Below, piece after piece: positions 25,401-35,614 of a DNA stretch of 64,000 nucleotides. The DNA comes from Hippophae tibetana. Its lineage: Eukaryota; Streptophyta; Magnoliopsida; Rosales; Elaeagnaceae. The stretch lies in NCBI GenBank assembly GCA_037013495.1, contig CM072806.1:5791001-5855000 (forward strand), written 5' to 3'. Position 1 is the first letter of the stretch. Each line of letters starts with the position of its first letter. The notes under the pieces are model-generated. The model did no database searches and was not told the origin of the DNA. It saw nothing but the letters and a program-made list of their open reading frames with translations. Made by a program: the position numbers and the translations under genes.

Positions 25401-28400
25401 AAAAGCCCACTAGAAATCCTCGATCAAGAAAAACTCAATATCTATCATTTAAGAGTATTTGGATATACATGTTATGTGCACAAAAATAAACAACACAAGT
25501 TAGATTATACATCAATCAAAGCTATTTTCTTGGGGTATTCATCTCAAAAAAAGGGTTATAAATGCTATGATCCGATTAACAAAAAACATTACATTTCAAG
25601 AGATGTGACATTCCAAAAAAATGAGCCATATTACAAAACACTAGAAAAGGAGACTAATAACCAAGAGAAACCAAATGAATTTACATTTTCATTTTTTTAT
25701 TCTGAAGAAGAAAATATAGTAGTAGAAAATGAAAATGAAATAATCAATGAGAATGAAGAGGAAGAAACTTCTCAAAGTGAGGGGGAAGATGGTACTACCG
25801 AAATAATACCATTGAGAAGGTCTAATCGAACTCCACAACCTACAACTAGATTACGGGATTTTGTAACATATGAGGTAAAATATCCTATCCAAAATTATTT
25901 ATCTTATGAAAATGTTACACCACAATATAGGACTTATTTGACCTCAATTTCCAAAGAAAATGAGCCAAATAACTATGAGAAAGCAATAGGTCAACTGGTA
26001 TGGTGCAAAGCAATGAAAGAAGAACTTAGAGCACTTGAAAAAAATGAAACATGGATAGTCGTACAACTACCCGAAGGAAAGAAACCCGTAGGATGGAAAT
26101 GGGTCTATAAGATTAGGTTTAATAGTGATGGTACTATTGAAAGGTACAAAGCATGATTAGTGGCAAAAGGTTACACTCAAACCTATGGTGTTGATTATCA
26201 AGAAACATTTGCACCCGTGGCCAAAATGAATACCGTTAGGATTTTACTTTCCATAGCGGTAAACCAAAATTGGACCTTACATCAAATGGATGTCAAGAAT
26301 GATTTTCTCCAAGTAACACTTGAAAAAGAGATATATATGACGCTTCCACCTGGTCATAAAAAAGAAAACAATTCTAGTTTAGTGTGTAGGTTAAAAAAAT
26401 CTATTTACGGACTAAAGCAATCTCCACGAGTATGATATGGATAACTAAGCTCTTATTTAATTTCTTGTGATTTTAAAATTAGTAATGCCGATCACTCATT
26501 ATTTTTCAAAAATTATGGTACATTCACAACCATAATTCTAGTATATGTAGATGATATAATAATTATCGGAAATAATTTGGAAGAAATTAAAAAAGTGAAA
26601 ATGAAATTAAAGGAGAATTTTGATATCAAAGACTTAGGTTTATTAAAATATTTTCTAGGAATAGAAATAGCACATTCATCCAAGGGATTCTTTATTTCAC
26701 AAAGAAAATATACACTTGACCTAATGAAAGAAACTGGTAAATTAGGGAGTAAACCAACATCTACACCAATAGATAGTAAATGCAAATTAAATATTGAGGA
26801 TGGCGAACCCTTAGAAGACATAAGCCAATTTCAAAGACTTGTAGGAAAATTAATTTATTTAACGGTAACCCGACCAGACATTTTTTTTTTCAGTAAGCCA
26901 AATTAGTAAATTTATGCATACACCTAGAACACCACATTTAGAGGCTATACATAGAATTTTAAAATATTTAAAAGGGACACCTAGTAAAGGAATTCTCATG
27001 AAACGTAATAATTCTAATGAAGTGTGTGGCTACTCCGATGCAGATTGGGCTGGTAGCTTTGATAGAAAATCAACCACTGGTTTTTGCACGTTTGTAGGCG
27101 GAAATTTAATCACATGGAAAAGCAAGAAACAAAATGTTGTGGCACGATCAAGTGCCAAGGCAAAATATCGAGCCATGGCATCAACCTCAAGCGAGCTAAC
27201 TTGGATCAAACAACTTCTTTTGGATATCGGAATTAAAATTCAAGAACCAATGAAGATGTTTTGTGATAACCAAGCGGCACGACATATAGCATCAAATCTG
27301 GTGTTTCACGAGAGAACAAAACACATCGAAGTGGATTGCCACTTCATTCGAGAAAAAATTCAAGCAAAGGAAATTGAAACTCCATTTGTGAGAAGTGAAG
27401 AACAACTGACGGATATCTTCACCAAAGGTTTAGATTTGAAATCATTTGAAGAAAATTTAAGCAAGTTAGGATTGACCGATATCTACACACCTAACTTGAG
27501 GGAGAGTGTTGAGAATAATTAGAATTCTAACGGCTAGTTAGTAACGGCTAGTTTAATAACGGCTAGTTTAGTAACGACTAGTTTAGTAACGACTAGTTTA
27601 GTAACGGCTAGTTTAATAACGGCTAGTTTAGTAACGACTAGTTTCTTCCTTTCAATGTATAAATATAACATTAGACATTAAGCCAAAATCAATTCAATAA
27701 CTCTCTCAACAAAGATCAGAGAAAATCAACACTTATCAATAGTGGTTAACAAGGGCTTATTTCCTCCTAGTGTAGGCTGCTAATGTTTGCTTTATGTCGG
27801 CGACCCATGGTTACATAACTAATCTAACTCAAAATCTTAATTTTTCTGTTCTTTTCTAGCAAATCTAGTACTACATTTGTTAAAAAATCAAACAACATGG
27901 CCCCTCTAACTTGTTCATTTCTTTGTCATTGATACTTATATAGACTCAATGATGCACGACTGATATCATATATGACAAGAAGAATATAATGAAATTGATA
28001 AAATTCATACCAATAACCTGAAGCAAGCAACTTTCCCCCTACAACCCTTGGCAGTTTACCCCATATAAGTGCTTTTGGGTCCTTTTTAAATACATGCTTT
28101 TGCTTGTTAGCTCCTCTAAATACCAGATACCTGCCAAGAATAAACATAAGGGCAACAATGAAAATTTCTTCATGAAATGAAGTCGTTAGCTTCATATAGC
28201 CACCACATATGTTTTGAAAGGAAACTATTACTTACCCGATAAAGAATACAAGGCAGTTTGCCACGATGGCAGCTGTTGTTAACTCCACTCTATTATATAA
28301 AAGCCACCAAGCCTATAATAAAGGCAACACTAAATATCAATAGTGGTGCAGAACTGAAGATCCATTAAGAATAACCTTAGGTATATCATAAAGTGTGTTT

Positions 28401-31400
28401 TTATGAAGTCTACCCAAGATTTGGTTCATATGCTCATTCATTTATTCATTTTCAGTTTCTATTAATTTTGAAATTTCATGAATTTATCAAGAATCGTGAA
28501 TCTAGAAAATGTCTTCCATTAAGAGTACAGTACAGCATTTAAAGTATCTTCTATTCCTACATTTATTAAGAATCTAAGTTAGTGTACATCTTGGTTCCAT
28601 GAAGTGAACATCTCTATAAGTATTTGAATATCAATGAAATGGGAAGAAAAAAAGTTGAGAGTTTTCAGAAAAGAGTTGTGTCTATTGTGTTTTATGTGAT
28701 GCAAAACAAACCTTTGTGATGCCTAGAACCTACTTGTACGATACAAATAGTCAATCTCTTCCGTAGTTTCTTCTTTCTTTCCTAATTTTCAAATTACTCA
28801 TCCCAACCCAATTTGTCCTACATCAAATAGACTACCCAACCATCATATGCTTTTAATATACTGCGTACAAGGAAAACAGCAACCAAAAACACAGAGAAAT
28901 ATGAAAGAGAGAGAGAGAGAAGTTTTACTATTTGAGAATTGATGAAATCCTAGAACTGCACCTTATAATTTACAGTATCTACAAGAACACTTATGACAAC
29001 ATAAAAGTTCAGAATTTTTATTTAGAAAATTAGCTGTTTTGAAACTTAAGGCTTTTATTGAAATAAGTACTTCTTGATCTCCACATATAAATTCAATGAT
29101 GAAACAAAGTTTGGTTAAGCTAAAAAGTAAACAAAAGAAAAAATCGAGATCTAAAAAGCACACTGCAAAAACAAATAATCAACATGAAGGGTATTTATTT
29201 ATTTATTTATTTTTGGGTCGCTGCTCATCTTAGATTGATTTCTGACAGTTGTCAATCTCAGTTACAATAACATTAAAACATAAGCAAGCACACTGTACAG
29301 CTGAATGGTGACGGGTGGGGCTAGAGATCTAAGCTGTACTTTGTGATCACATACCTGGATGCTGAAGGTGAAAGGAATCCACACTAGATCTCCAAAGACC
29401 AGCATGAACCCTAATCTCTCTGCAATTATATCCCATCTGTACAAGGAAAATATGGAAACAGACCAGAAATTTAAATAACACCATGATATAACAAAGGAAA
29501 ACTTACAATAAGCGCAATGTAAAGACTATCTTCGACAGTGTAAAAATATTTCAAATAGCAACAAGGATAATACGAGATAACTTACGTGGAGGTCATATAT
29601 TCCTCATAGACAAAATAATCAAGGATGTACAACTGAAATAAAGATATATACAGAATATCAATCACCAAAATGAACAATAATACATAGATTGATAAACAAG
29701 GTACCATATTACCGCACAGAATATCTGGTACAGGATCATTGATCTACTCAAAGATTCATCTTGTATACTCCTTGCCAGAACTGATATATTGATTAGTAGC
29801 CAGGCCATCATTCCAGCTCTAACAAAGAAAAATCTACAGAAGAAAATACTCTTAAGTTCCAGTACCGATGACATGCAAGATGTCTAGATTGGAAAACATC
29901 AAGTCATTAACCTCTACATGCAAATAATGTAGATACTGCCAAGCATAACGTGAACCTCACCTCAATGCCCCTCCCCCACTGCTTAACAAAAGGAAGTACA
30001 AAAAGTAGAAAATATAAAAGAGAAGTCCTAAGTCCTAATAGTGGGCTAATTTAGAAAAAATAACAATAATCATAAGCACGCAATGAAAGGGAGCACAAGG
30101 TTAAATATGAAAGGCAGCAGAACAATTTAATTTTGGAAAGAAAGCATATAGTGTGAATAAGAGCAACATACCACCAGTGGGGATTACCTCAACAAATCAC
30201 TTGTTAGTTTTTATAGAATAAATTTTCTTTTAGGCTGAACAGACATGCACCAAAAGAAAACAAAGAAAAATAAAAGTAAGGAAGAAAAAAGACTAGATTA
30301 CATACTTGAGATCAATGCCTAGAAACTGAGGATTCAGCTGTATTCCAAACCACCTATAGAAAAACACATAAGTGACATAAGATAGACTAATTGACTCACC
30401 TGACTCTTTTTTTGGGTCAAGAATTCACTCGAGTATTTAAAGAATGAAAAAGGCAATATGGGCATTGAATCCTTAAAAAAATTCCTTTTTATTTCATTGT
30501 ATTAACCAATAAGAAAAGTGTGACTAAAAGGGGCAGTACGAACTGATGCATGTGAAATGGAATCCATAATTGCGAGAGACGAACTGATGCATGTGAAATG
30601 GAATCCATAATTGCAAGAGACAAACTGATAGCTAAAAACATGGCATTGAATTCATTCACACAGAACCTTAGCAGATTCTCCTGTAAATTTAACCTTTAAC
30701 ATAGATAAATATTGATATTATGTACAAGTCAGTCATAATGTCATGTAGATTTGATTAAAGTACCAATCATCAATCAGGTGTCCTGTAACATGAGGTTTTA
30801 GCGAAGAACTCCGATTATTTGACTTGCAGCCAGCAGCATATAGTAACATTGTGGCCTAACATTCACAAAATAGAATTAAAATAAGCACACAGGATAAAGG
30901 TTTTGGAAAGAGGTTGAAGCAAGGAGTATAACAATGTAAGCCTAAAAGATTCTACGAGAAACAATTATGCCTTACATATAGAACTACAACTTACAAGCAA
31001 AAACTATTAAAACCGTTTCATTGAGATAGAGTCAAAGAAACTATGCAAGGTTTGAAACTTGAATTTCATCAGGACTCTAGAATACCCTTTTATTTCTTGA
31101 AACAGACTATTGAAATAGAAGAATGCATGCTTGAAGATTGACCAAGTAATAAAGAGCAAAATATCAAATCAGTAAATGGACAAAGGCACTACAGCATTTT
31201 CCACCATGATAATCTATTGCTCATTCAATGACAACAAAACTAATGGAGATTAAAAAATAAGATATAAGAGTCAACACATTTGCTCCCCATCACCCCCTCC
31301 CTCAAAATTATAATAGAGACAACTGTTCAAGCAGTTTTTTTTTGGGTCCTATGGGAATACTTCAGAAGTAAATGAACTTTGTTAGTATTCTACATGACTG

Positions 31401-32942
31401 AGACAAATCTATTCAAGATTACTGATTATGTATTTCCTAGCTGTGTTCTTCATACTTAACAAGGAATTTCACTCATTGGCATCATATCAGTGCAGGAGTT
31501 ATGGTTTATTTTGATATTTATGAGAATAAACATGTGCTGCCTATGAGCTGCAATTGTGCTGAAGGCTGAAACAGTGATCTTCAACTTGATAACCGGTCAG
31601 CATGTTTAAGAAAATGGTAATATACTAGGTGTATAACACTCTATAATGCTACTTTACTATATGAACGAAAGAAGGCTTCTGCACAAATAGAACTCCAACT
31701 TTTAACATTTGTTTTCCTTTTCTTTTTTTCCCCTTTAAAACTACAGTTAAATAATGAGAGCCTATGATGGCCAGCATGCCCTTTTTCAGTCAAATTTCAA
31801 GAGCATTGGTGCTGCAACTGGGCTTGATTGAAAATGTTCTTCTAGGATATACAAAAGGAAGTTTTGATTTTTACATAATCATAGTTCTACTAAGTTTTTA
31901 AATGCACGCAGATTGCACTCAATCACTCATATTGGAGACATGTGCCAGCCAGGACATTCTAGCCCACAAGCAAATTTACACTGTGTTTAATTTCAAAACA
32001 CATCAAGAATAACATTCCGCATAGAAAGGTGACACTTACAATAAAACTGAACAAAAAGGTTGTTGAAAGTAACTCAAGCCCTCTGTCTGCTACCGCCTGC
32101 AAAAGTTATCGTACTGATTACTTCAGTGATGCAACTTACGGATTACAAACACATTAATAAATTGTCATATAAGTACAATGTTTTACAATTTATAGAATGT
32201 AAACCTAACAGTTAGCAGGAACAGCACAAAAAATATGCTAAAGCTACAAACGAGCACTTATGTTTGTAGTTGAGTCCGCTTGGGGATAAAGTTCTTTATA
32301 CATTGCACAACCTTAGGATGGATACTATACTATATCTAAATCATGCTTTTGGAAGAAAGCAACATTATCCTATCCATGTAATGCAGCTAATGAATTCAAT
32401 TCAAATCGGAAGAACATTGGAATTTGGAGCCAACAAACATTAACGACAGCATAGCAGTTGATCTAAAGCATTGAAACACGTACAGTAAGCAGTACGAAAT
32501 CCATCTTAGCAGCAATTCCAAGAAGCACAACCAGCAAAATAAGTGATACCAAACCTTCAAAACCAATCATTTCAACATATCAGATTCCAAAGCAAATATG
32601 CATTGGAAATATACAAATTCGTTTGTACAGTAATTATGCATGTCAAGTAAGGAACTAACCATTGCAGCGATAATGAAGGCCTGTTCCGTCGGATAAGGTA
32701 ACTCCGGGAACAACTTTGCCGGGTAGTACGGATCCAGCAATTGCCAAGTACACAAAAAATGACATTAACATAACAACCTAATGCCGAACAAATAAAAACC
32801 AAAACAGAACCGTAAATTAATCAACTGAGAGAAAATAAAACTTAAGTGTAATGTGACTGATTTGCAGAGAATGAGAAAGGAGACGACTTACAGAGATCGA
32901 CGAGGGAATTACGGCGTGTAGAAAAAAACCCAGATCCATCAT
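22491..32942 (-). CDS. FK: Delta(14)-sterol reductase (FACKEL/ERG24 family), 13 exons, with a copia insertion in intron 12
   Basis: The enzyme reduces the C14-C15 double bond of sterol intermediates with NADPH in the ER membrane. Exons on the minus strand: 32942-32892, 32777-32660, 32554-32484, 32096-32040, 30855-30764, 30353-30306, 29833-29713, 29632-29586, 29436-29355, 28312-28236, 28130-28011, 22811-22737 and 22644-22491. They total 1113 nt, about 370 aa, and every junction keeps frame. Recognisable parts are LPGKVVPGVTLSDGT (exon 2), GIQLNPQFLGIDLK (exon 6), FFFVRAGMM (exon 7), GDLVWIPFTFSIQ (exon 9), GANKQKHVFKKDP (exon 11) and the C-terminal LVPWRILPYVY. The family signature SGYWG.ARHCNYLGD is split between exons 11 and 12. 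Most of the protein is hydrophobic membrane segments. Two adjacent ATGs start the frame (32942 and 32939). Intron 12 is 5199 bp because of the retrotransposon. The coding sequence is intact. Confidence 0.95.
23075..23217 (+). repeat. 5' LTR of the copia element (143 bp)
   Basis: It begins TGAATTAGAATTC and ends AAATCAACA, immediately before the primer-binding site. It has three 15-bp TAACGG-type units, a TATA box at about 23143-23150 and a TCTAACGGCTA word near the start. Compared with the 3' LTR it lacks an 8-bp block after the first TG and five tandem units. Confidence 0.85.
23218..23232 (+). promoter_or_regulatory. Primer-binding site for initiator tRNA-Met
   Basis: TGGTATCAAAACAG directly follows the LTR terminus CA. 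It resembles the TGGTATCAGAGC primer site used by plant copia elements that prime with the initiator tRNA-Met. Confidence 0.8.
23295..24250 (+). pseudogene. Copia gag, ending early in a duplicated zinc knuckle
   Basis: The reading frame from ATG 23295 runs 255 codons. It has the UBN2/gag-type fold words (LNGKNYHLWARQV near the start, LQQELQQLQQ and FLAKLDSSYE further on). It ends with a CCHC knuckle CDYCKKEGHKREEC, after which TAG stops it at 24061. The same frame then repeats the knuckle (offset 57 bp, 19 codons) and continues through Gly-rich sequence to about 24250. In the second copy the first Cys codon has become Tyr. Confidence 0.85.
24400..27522 (+). pseudogene. Copia pol relic: protease, integrase, reverse transcriptase, RNase H
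   Basis: The domains are in copia order. A protease motif ILDSGSSDHI lies at about 24416. A GAG-pre-integrase with LWHKRIGHPS is near 24800, and an integrase core with HSDIWGP near 24960, FRSDNGTEF near 25145 and QQNGLSERKNRHLLE near 25250. Reverse transcriptase starts near 26000 (WKWVYKIR, QMDVKNDFL, and the catalytic YVDD near 26535). RNase H follows at about 26914-27522 (SDADWAGSFDRKSTTGFC, AEYRAM-like AKYRAM). Stops near 24413, 24857, 26154 and 26434, plus frame breaks near 25125 and 26895, make it defective. Confidence 0.92.
27495..27506 (+). promoter_or_regulatory. Polypurine tract of the copia element
   Basis: The purine-rich GAGGGAGAG immediately precedes the TG of the 3' LTR. This is the expected plus-strand primer position. 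Confidence 0.7.
27507..27731 (+). repeat. 3' LTR of the copia element (225 bp) with an expanded U3 tandem array
   Basis: It starts TGTTGAGAATAATTAGAATTC and ends AAATCAACA. It contains eight tandem 14-15-bp units of the form TAACGRCTAGTTTAR (about 27528-27645), against three in the 5' LTR, followed by a TATA box at about 27657-27665. The sequence downstream of the array matches the 5' LTR nearly base for base. Confidence 0.88.
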
Positions 32943-33260
32943 ATCTCTAACTTTGTCAAGTAATTGATGGTATCGAGCACTCACTCTGTTCCCTCGCGCT
33001 GATTCCTTTACCTTTTGACTCTTTCTAGTCGCTTCCTCTTTTACAATTTAATCTCTGACTTGATGTCAACAGGCGAGGATGGGACATCCCAATTGATCTT
33101 ATTTTTTTATTATAAAATTTAAAGATATTATTTTTATTATTTTTTCGTAAAATAATTATATATCAATTATGTAAATAACACGATAAAACAAATTTTGAGT
33201 CATTTTTTAACCAAAATGTTCCCTTTTGCCCTTAAAAAAAGAAAAAAAAAAGAAACTTAG
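32943..33260. promoter_or_regulatory. Presumed FK 5' leader and promoter region (minus strand)
   Basis: This lies directly upstream of the FK start codon. The first 120 bp are pyrimidine-rich on the plus strand and less AT-biased, consistent with a leader. I could not find a convincing TATA box. Beyond about 33100 the sequence is AT-rich. Confidence 0.35.
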
Positions 33261-33261
33261 G

Positions 33262-33420
33262 TCCCATTTGTATGAAAATAAGAATAATGTGGTTCACTTT
33301 TTAACATAAATATTTAATAGATAAAAATAACATATCATTTACACATGTAAATTTAAGTGATAAATAATTTATATAAATTTATCAAAAAATACTTTACAAT
33401 TGTGTCAATTTACACAACAT
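33262..33420. repeat. Left inverted arm flanking the gypsy element
   Basis: Blocks such as TGGTTCACTTTTTAACATAA (near 33290) and TTTAAGTGATAAATAATTT (33353-33371) recur inverted and diverged at about 39095-39215. The arms match over roughly 130 bp at perhaps 70%, judged by eye. The gypsy element appears to have landed inside an older inverted-repeat element. Confidence 0.5.
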
Positions 33421-33812
33421 TTTCAAATAATAAAATTCTCTGTGGATTTCTACTGGAAACTCTATGCTCGGAAGTAAATCAAGTTTTTTTGCATCTATTG
33501 TAATTCCATGAAAATCTCTTCAAACACCTAATAACTATTATGTCTAAGAATAACTTCTAATCTTGTTTGTTCTTTTTTCTCTGAGTTTTTTATTAATATT
33601 TTAGCAGTTTTAATTTTGTCGATTACACAGCTATGAATGATAAAGATCTATGAACTGTCATAATCTCCACCACTAATTCATATATTGTTTGCAACGATAG
33701 TTCCATTTTCATCTCAATTCAATCCAAAATGACATCAAATTGAATACCAAAATGTTATCTTGAAGTCCACACCACTTTTGCCGTCTCAAAATCCAAAATT
33801 TTGGAATGAATA

Positions 33813-34658
33813 TGATAAAAACCAAATTAGCTCCGTCGCTGCGAGTCGTTGTAGCCGGCGAACAAGATGCTTCAACCAACCACTGACGGACGCAAATAGA
33901 CGCAGCTCGGGCACGAGAAAAAACTGCACCATTTTGTTAGAATGTCAGAAATCTGTTAGCATATTAGTGCACTGGATTCACATCTGAGATGAGAAGAGGA
34001 TTCGCGGCATCTTCACTAGTTGCTTGCCTTTCAAAGGCCTTCTTCTTTCAAAATAAAGGGGCAATCTTAGGTCAATCAGGTTAATCCCAAACAACTGACG
34101 AGAGCTCTAATGTCATGTCAAACCTGAAAGCGGATGCGAGAAAGATGTCAAAAGCATCTGCTTAGGGTCAGATTGGACTTTCTCTTCTTGCCCTGCTTGC
34201 CACCACTCCGAAAGCCTGATTCGCAGCTCTCTAAAGAATTCCGAAGTCAGTTAGGGGTCTAGCTCAGTTATGCACTCTTCGAATAGGAATCCATTTTCTG
34301 AAAGATCCTGGCTTTCGTGCTTTGGTGTGTCTCCGAGATCCTTTCGATGACCTATGTTGTGTTGAAGGGATATCTATATGATCCGATTGATTGCGTAAAG
34401 CCCGCGGTAGCAACGGAACCGAGGAAAGTATACAGAAAAGACAGTTCTTTTCTATTATATTAGAATTTTCTATTCTATTAGTATTAGATTAGTATTAGTT
34501 AGTGATCTCGAACTTCTTTTGTGATTTCTCTTTGAAATTTAAGGGCTATATATAGCCCTTAAGAAATGAAACAAATATATGAAGAATTTTACATGATTTC
34601 CCCTTTTCTCCTATAGTTTCTTCTTTTCGTTGCCTCATCTCTGCCCTAATTTGTATTA
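33813..34658 (+). repeat. 5' LTR of the gypsy element, containing an organelle-like segment
   Basis: It begins TGATAAAAACCAAATTAGCT, matching the 3' LTR start at 39008, and ends just before the primer site at about 34660. A palindromic TATA region GGGCTATATATAGCCC lies at about 34543-34558. The middle part (about 33985-34440) is much more GC-balanced than its surroundings and is entered separately. Confidence 0.7.
33985..34440. other. Possible nuclear insertion of plant mitochondrial DNA inside the gypsy 5' LTR
   Basis: Base composition jumps to near-balanced GC. The wording (for example AAAGCCCGCGGTAGCAACGG near 34397, and the TCTCTAAAGAATTCCGAAG stretch near 34230) resembles plant mitochondrial intergenic DNA as I know it. 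No gene is recognisable. It could instead be an unusual U3 region of the LTR. A database search was not possible here. Confidence 0.45.
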
Positions 34659-34682
34659 GTGGTATCAAAACTGGTTGCAAGA

Positions 34683-35611
34683 ATGGATACTCGAGGCAAA
34701 TCCAATCTCGAATTTCGCAATGACGTAATAGAAACCCTTGAATGTCATGATAACATGTTACAAGTCGTGCTCATAGAGTTGCAAGCAATGCGTGCAGCTC
34801 GTAACTTACTTGAGGATAACCCATTTGCTAGAGACAAAACCAACCAATCACACCCCCACACTTCGCGATCAGTTACAGAGAGCAATCATCCTCAATTGAG
34901 GCTGTCCTTCCCAAGGTTCATCGGAGAGGATCTACAGGTTGGATTTATAAGATCGAGCAGTACTTCGAGTTCACTAATATAGTTGCTGACCAACAAGTAT
35001 AGTTGGCTTCCTTCCACTTGGAAGACATCGCGTTACAGTGGCACCGATGGCTCACAAAATTTCGTGGACCTCTCACCTGGGAGGAATTTTCCAAAGCCGC
35101 ACAACTGGGGTTTGGACCCACAGACTTCGAAGACCCCTCATAAGCACTATCTCGCCTAAGACACACTACTTGTGTGGCAGTATACTAGGAATCCTTCAAG
35201 AAACTCTCTCATTATGTGGATGGATTACCTGAAGAGTTTCTAATTTGTTGCTTCATCGTAGGATTAAGGGATGAGATTCGAATTGATGTTAAAATCAAGC
35301 AACCCAGAACTTTGGCTGATGCCATTGGTGTGGCACGATTAATTGAGGAAAATAATTTCTTACAGAAGAAATCTACGGCCAATTCTAGTTTTCAACTACC
35401 TGTCAACACCACAAAACCAGTAACTAACACTAGTGCGGAGTTGTTAGGACCTACTCCTGCCCAACGCAGTGGCTCCACTCCTCACATAACCTTTCGGAAG
35501 CTGACCAATCAGGAGGCACGTGAGCAGCGAGAAAAGAGATTATGTTACTACTATGATGATAAATTTGTTGTGGGTCACCGATGTGCACGTCCCCAACTCT
35601 TTATGATGGAA
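34683..35611 (+). pseudogene. Gypsy gag relic
   Basis: An N-terminal piece from ATG 34683 reads to about 34940 (LRLSFPRFIGEDL). A frameshift leads to the gag core with WIYKIEQYFEF, FHLEDIALQWHRW and TWEEFSKA. After stops near 35000 and 35141, the core continues from about 35190 (YVDGLPEEFL, FIVGLRDEIR). It ends with a degraded zinc knuckle CYYYDDKFVVGHRC, where one expected Cys is Tyr. Confidence 0.85.
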
Positions 35612-35614
35612 TAA

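Larger units (their letters stand above)
23075..27731 (+). mobile_element. Ty1/copia LTR retrotransposon, decayed, inserted in FK intron 12
   Basis: The order is LTR, tRNA-Met-type primer site, gag, protease, integrase, reverse transcriptase, RNase H, polypurine tract, LTR, with integrase before RT as in copia. It is flanked by CTTAT at 23070-23074 and 27732-27736, a 5-bp target duplication. Joining the flanks through one CTTAT restores plausible uninterrupted intron sequence. It lies on the strand opposite to the host gene. Gag and pol both contain stops and frame breaks, so it is not autonomous. Confidence 0.93.

Noticed and set aside
27521..27645. CRISPR-like array
   Set aside because: The 15-bp units are contiguous tandem repeats inside an LTR of a plant retrotransposon, with no spacers.
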